Assembly (NCBI RefSeq): GCF_900291955.1
Contig: NZ_OLMR01000001.1
Location: 124,001 to 188,000 of the forward strand
Direction: 5' to 3'
DNA: 64,000 nucleotides
Source: Pseudoruminococcus massiliensis
GTDB taxonomy: Bacteria > Bacillota > Clostridia > Oscillospirales > Acutalibacteraceae
Shown here: positions 61,772 to 64,000 of the stretch, piece after piece
Layout of the letters: each line of letters opens with the position of its first letter
Position numbering within the stretch: the first letter of the stretch is position 1
The notes under the pieces: generated by a model
Databases searched by the model: none
What the model was told of the DNA's origin: nothing
The model's input: the letters and a program-made list of their open reading frames with translations, nothing else
Translations under genes and position numbers: made by a program

Positions 61772-64000
61772 TTATTTTTCAGCAAGAGCAATAAGCTTGA
61801 CAAGAACATTCATTGCTTCTATTGGAGTTAATGTATTTATATCTGTACTTCTCAGCATTTCACGAATTTCATCTGCTTCTGGAACAAGTGAAAGCTGTTC
61901 TTCAGTTTCTTCTGACTCTGCTTGCTTTTTTGGAGCGTCATTTTTTCCACATTCAAGTTCTTTTAGGACAAGCTTTGCACGATTTATAACGCTTGCTGGC
62001 AAGCCTGCAAGCTTGGCAACCTCTACACCATAGCTATCGTCAGCAGCACCTCGAACTATTCTTCGCAGGAATGTAATATCATCTCCACGCTTTTTAACAG
62101 CAATATTATAATTCTTAACGCTGTCAAGGTTGTCCTCAAGCACTGTCAATTCGTGATAGTGTGTTGCGAAAAGCGTTTTTGCACCAAGCTTTTTCTTATC
62201 TGCAACAAATTCAAGAACCGCTCTCGCAATGCTCATTCCGTCAAAGGTTGATGTTCCTCTGCCTATCTCATCAAGAATAAGTAAGCTATCCTTTGTGGCA
62301 TTTTTCAGAATATATGCAACCTCGTTCATCTCTACCATAAATGTAGATTGACCTGTTGTCATATCGTCAGATGCACCTATTCTTGTAAAAATACTATCGC
62401 AGATTGATATTTCCGCAGATTTTGCAGGAACAAAGCTGCCTATTTGAGCCATAAGCACTATCAAGGCTACGCTTCTCATATAAGTAGATTTACCTGCCAT
62501 ATTTGGGCCTGTTATAATTGCAACACGATTTTCTGCTGAATCAAGTGTAACATCATTCGGTACAAACGGCATAGTTTTTAAAAGTCTTTCAACAACAGGG
62601 TGTCTGCCGTCTTTTATTATGATTTTGCCGTTTTGTGTTATATCAGGCTGACAATAGTTATTGTCAAAGGCTGTCTGTGCAAGCGAGGCAAGTGTATCAA
62701 GCATAGCAACGGCTCTTGCTGTACTTTCAATCTGCTCAATATGCTTTGCAGTCTGCTTTCTGATTTCCTCAAAGATGGTATACTCAAGTGCAAATGAACG
62801 CTCTTTTGCTCCAAGTATTCTTCTCTCAACTTCCTTGAGTTCTTCTGTTATGTATCTTTCGCAGTTTGTGAGAGTTTGCTTTCGGATATAATCATTCGGA
62901 ACTGAATCTTTATATAAATTCGTAACTTCTATATAATATCCGAAAACACGATTATAGCCTACCTTTAGTTTAGGTATGCCTGTGCGTTCTCTCTCTCTTG
63001 ATTCTATTCCTGAAAGAAGCTCTGCACTGTTATTCATATCATAACGAAGTTCATCAAGCTCTTTATTACAGCCCTCCTTGATGATTCCACCCTCACGAAC
63101 TGAAAACGGCGGACTTTCAACAATGGAACCTTCGATTAAATCCTTCAAATCTTCAAGAAGATTAAGCTCTGAAAGCTGCTCTTTCATAAGTGTACTTTCA
63201 GAATTTTTGATAGCCTCTTTTATTTCAGGAAGCTTATTGAAAGCTGACAGCAAAGAAATTAAATCTCTCGCATTAGCCGAACCATAGACTATCTTTGTCA
63301 TAATTCGCTCAATATCAGGGATTCCACCGAGAGCATCTCGCAAATCAATTCGCATCTGAACATTGTCAAAAAGCTCTGCAACGGCATTTTGTCGGCGTGT
63401 AATTTTGCCGACATTTACAAGCGGTTTTTCAATAAAGCTCTTTAAAAGTCGTTTACCCATAGAGGTTTCGCACTTATCAAGAACCCACAAAAGCGAACCA
63501 TAACGCTTTTTTTCGTGCAAAGTTTCGGTAAGCTCAAGATTACGCTTTGCTGAAAAATCAAGGCTCATATACTCACTCTCAGCAAAGGGAATAATCTTTG
63601 TTATTCGTTCTAAGCCTGTCATCTGTGTTCTCTCAAGATAGCCTAAAAGTGCCGCAGACGCAAGCTTACTTTCCTTAGAATATGAATTTCCTAACATATC
63701 CTCAATAGCATCATCAAAATGCTTTTTAAGGGTTTCATTAGCGTTGTATTCGTCAAAGTCTGTATCGTCAAGTGCTTCTACTGAACAAACGATTTTTTCT
63801 TTGAGAAATGGTACAAGCTCTTTAAAACTGAGAACTCCTGTACTGATTAGTATTTCTTTTGGAGAAAATTTCAGTAATTCGTCCTTAATTGAGCGAATTA
63901 TATCCTTACCCTTTACAGTTGATGCAACAAATTCACCGGTAGATGTATCACAGAAAGCAAGTCCAGCTATTCCCTTTTCACAGTATATACAGCCGATATA
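61772..64000 (-). CDS. mutS: DNA mismatch repair protein MutS (5' end beyond the window)
   Basis: At least 742 codons are present; the frame is open to the window edge, so about 120-130 N-terminal residues including the mismatch-reading Phe-x-Glu are outside. Visible parts: end of domain I/connector (CEKGIAGLAFCDTSTGEF), the lever and clamp domains, then the ATPase with GPNMAGKST, LLILDEIGRGTSTFDG and ATHYHEL. The C-terminal helices end ALAEK. ATG 63697 is internal and not the start. Confidence 0.96.
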   Translation of the reverse strand, partial: YIGCIYCEKGIAGLAFCDTSTGEFVASTVKGKDIIRSIKDELLKFSPKEILISTGVLSFKELVPFLKEKIVCSVEALDDTDFDEYNANETLKKHFDDAIEDMLGNSYSKESKLASAALLGYLERTQMTGLERITKIIPFAESEYMSLDFSAKRNLELTETLHEKKRYGSLLWVLDKCETSMGKRLLKSFIEKPLVNVGKITRRQNAVAELFDNVQMRIDLRDALGGIPDIERIMTKIVYGSANARDLISLLSAFNKLPEIKEAIKNSESTLMKEQLSELNLLEDLKDLIEGSIVESPPFSVREGGIIKEGCNKELDELRYDMNNSAELLSGIESRERERTGIPKLKVGYNRVFGYYIEVTNLYKDSVPNDYIRKQTLTNCERYITEELKEVERRILGAKERSFALEYTIFEEIRKQTAKHIEQIESTARAVAMLDTLASLAQTAFDNNYCQPDITQNGKIIIKDGRHPVVERLLKTMPFVPNDVTLDSAENRVAIITGPNMAGKSTYMRSVALIVLMAQIGSFVPAKSAEISICDSIFTRIGASDDMTTGQSTFMVEMNEVAYILKNATKDSLLILDEIGRGTSTFDGMSIARAVLEFVADKKKLGAKTLFATHYHELTVLEDNLDSVKNYNIAVKKRGDDITFLRRIVRGAADDSYGVEVAKLAGLPASVINRAKLVLKELECGKNDAPKKQAESEETEEQLSLVPEADEIREMLRSTDINTLTPIEAMNVLVKLIALAEK

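Noticed and set aside
63697-63699. ATG at 63697 as the start of mutS
   Set aside because: The same frame stays open with MutS-like sequence to the window end, so the ATG is internal.
1-64000. CRISPR arrays, tRNA or rRNA genes, insertion sequences, prophage genes
   Set aside because: No regularly spaced repeats, no tRNA-like cloverleaf in the gaps, and no transposase, integrase or phage structural genes were seen. The lysozyme domain at 45902-48532 is part of a surface protein with a signal peptide.

Overview
The window is AT-rich DNA from a low-GC Gram-positive bacterium (Firmicutes, class Clostridia; an Oscillospiraceae/Ruminococcaceae-type gut anaerobe is my best guess). The guess rests on the SepF/DivIVA division genes, TrmFO (the folate-dependent form of m5U54 formation), the rnc-smc-ftsY and rplT-rpmI-infC gene orders, Gram-positive secreted proteins ending in membrane anchors, strong AGGAGG ribosome binding sites and many TTG/GTG starts. 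I see no rRNA, tRNA, CRISPR array, insertion sequence or prophage. Almost all genes lie on the minus strand.

Layout. (1) 1-9300 is accessory and envelope-related: an acyl-CoA synthetase with a palindrome over its promoter, an S66 LD-carboxypeptidase-like protein, a tiny wall-anchored protein, a PadR regulator, a histone-H1-like DUF6465 protein, and an envelope block made of a LysM-G5-M23 protein, an HtrA protease and a second M23 protein. (2) 9308-15200 holds valS and the rpsO-pnp pair; rpsO has its own promoter and a folded leader. (3) 15252-29460 looks like one long minus-strand operon: trmFO, plsX, rnc, an Elp3-like radical SAM gene, smc, a small membrane protein gene, ftsY, rdgB, yhbY, nadD, yqeK, rsfS, leuS. 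(4) 29532-29952 is a decayed gene. (5) topA, dprA, a SpoU methyltransferase and a shikimate-kinase-like gene form a unit behind the infC-rpmI-rplT operon, which has an L20-type attenuator and an infC gene that appears to start at AUA. (6) 36185-48532 is a block of large surface or signalling proteins: FN3-CAP, DUF218, a 1245-residue subtilase, a REC-GGDEF-EAL-PAS protein and an SH3-Big2-lysozyme protein. (7) 48869-56810 is a division cluster (HlyD-like protein, ylmE, sepF, divIVA, ileS, lspA, rluD). (8) 56929-64000 holds miaA, mutL, an acetyltransferase, an aldolase and mutS (cut by the window end).

How it fits together: the conserved blocks serve translation, RNA processing, lipid synthesis, chromosome segregation, mismatch repair and septum placement. 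The accessory blocks serve cell-wall cutting, surface display and c-di-GMP signalling. The features most worth a second look are a family of triple-hairpin intergenic repeats (two good copies, two decayed), the AUA start of infC behind its attenuator, a gene remnant read through an in-frame TGA, a freshly duplicated FN3 module, the c-di-GMP protein whose receiver and GGDEF sites look dead while its EAL site is intact, and an HlyD-like protein heading the division operon. No clearly new multi-gene system was identified; the surface block and the HlyD-like gene are the best candidates for unexplored biology.
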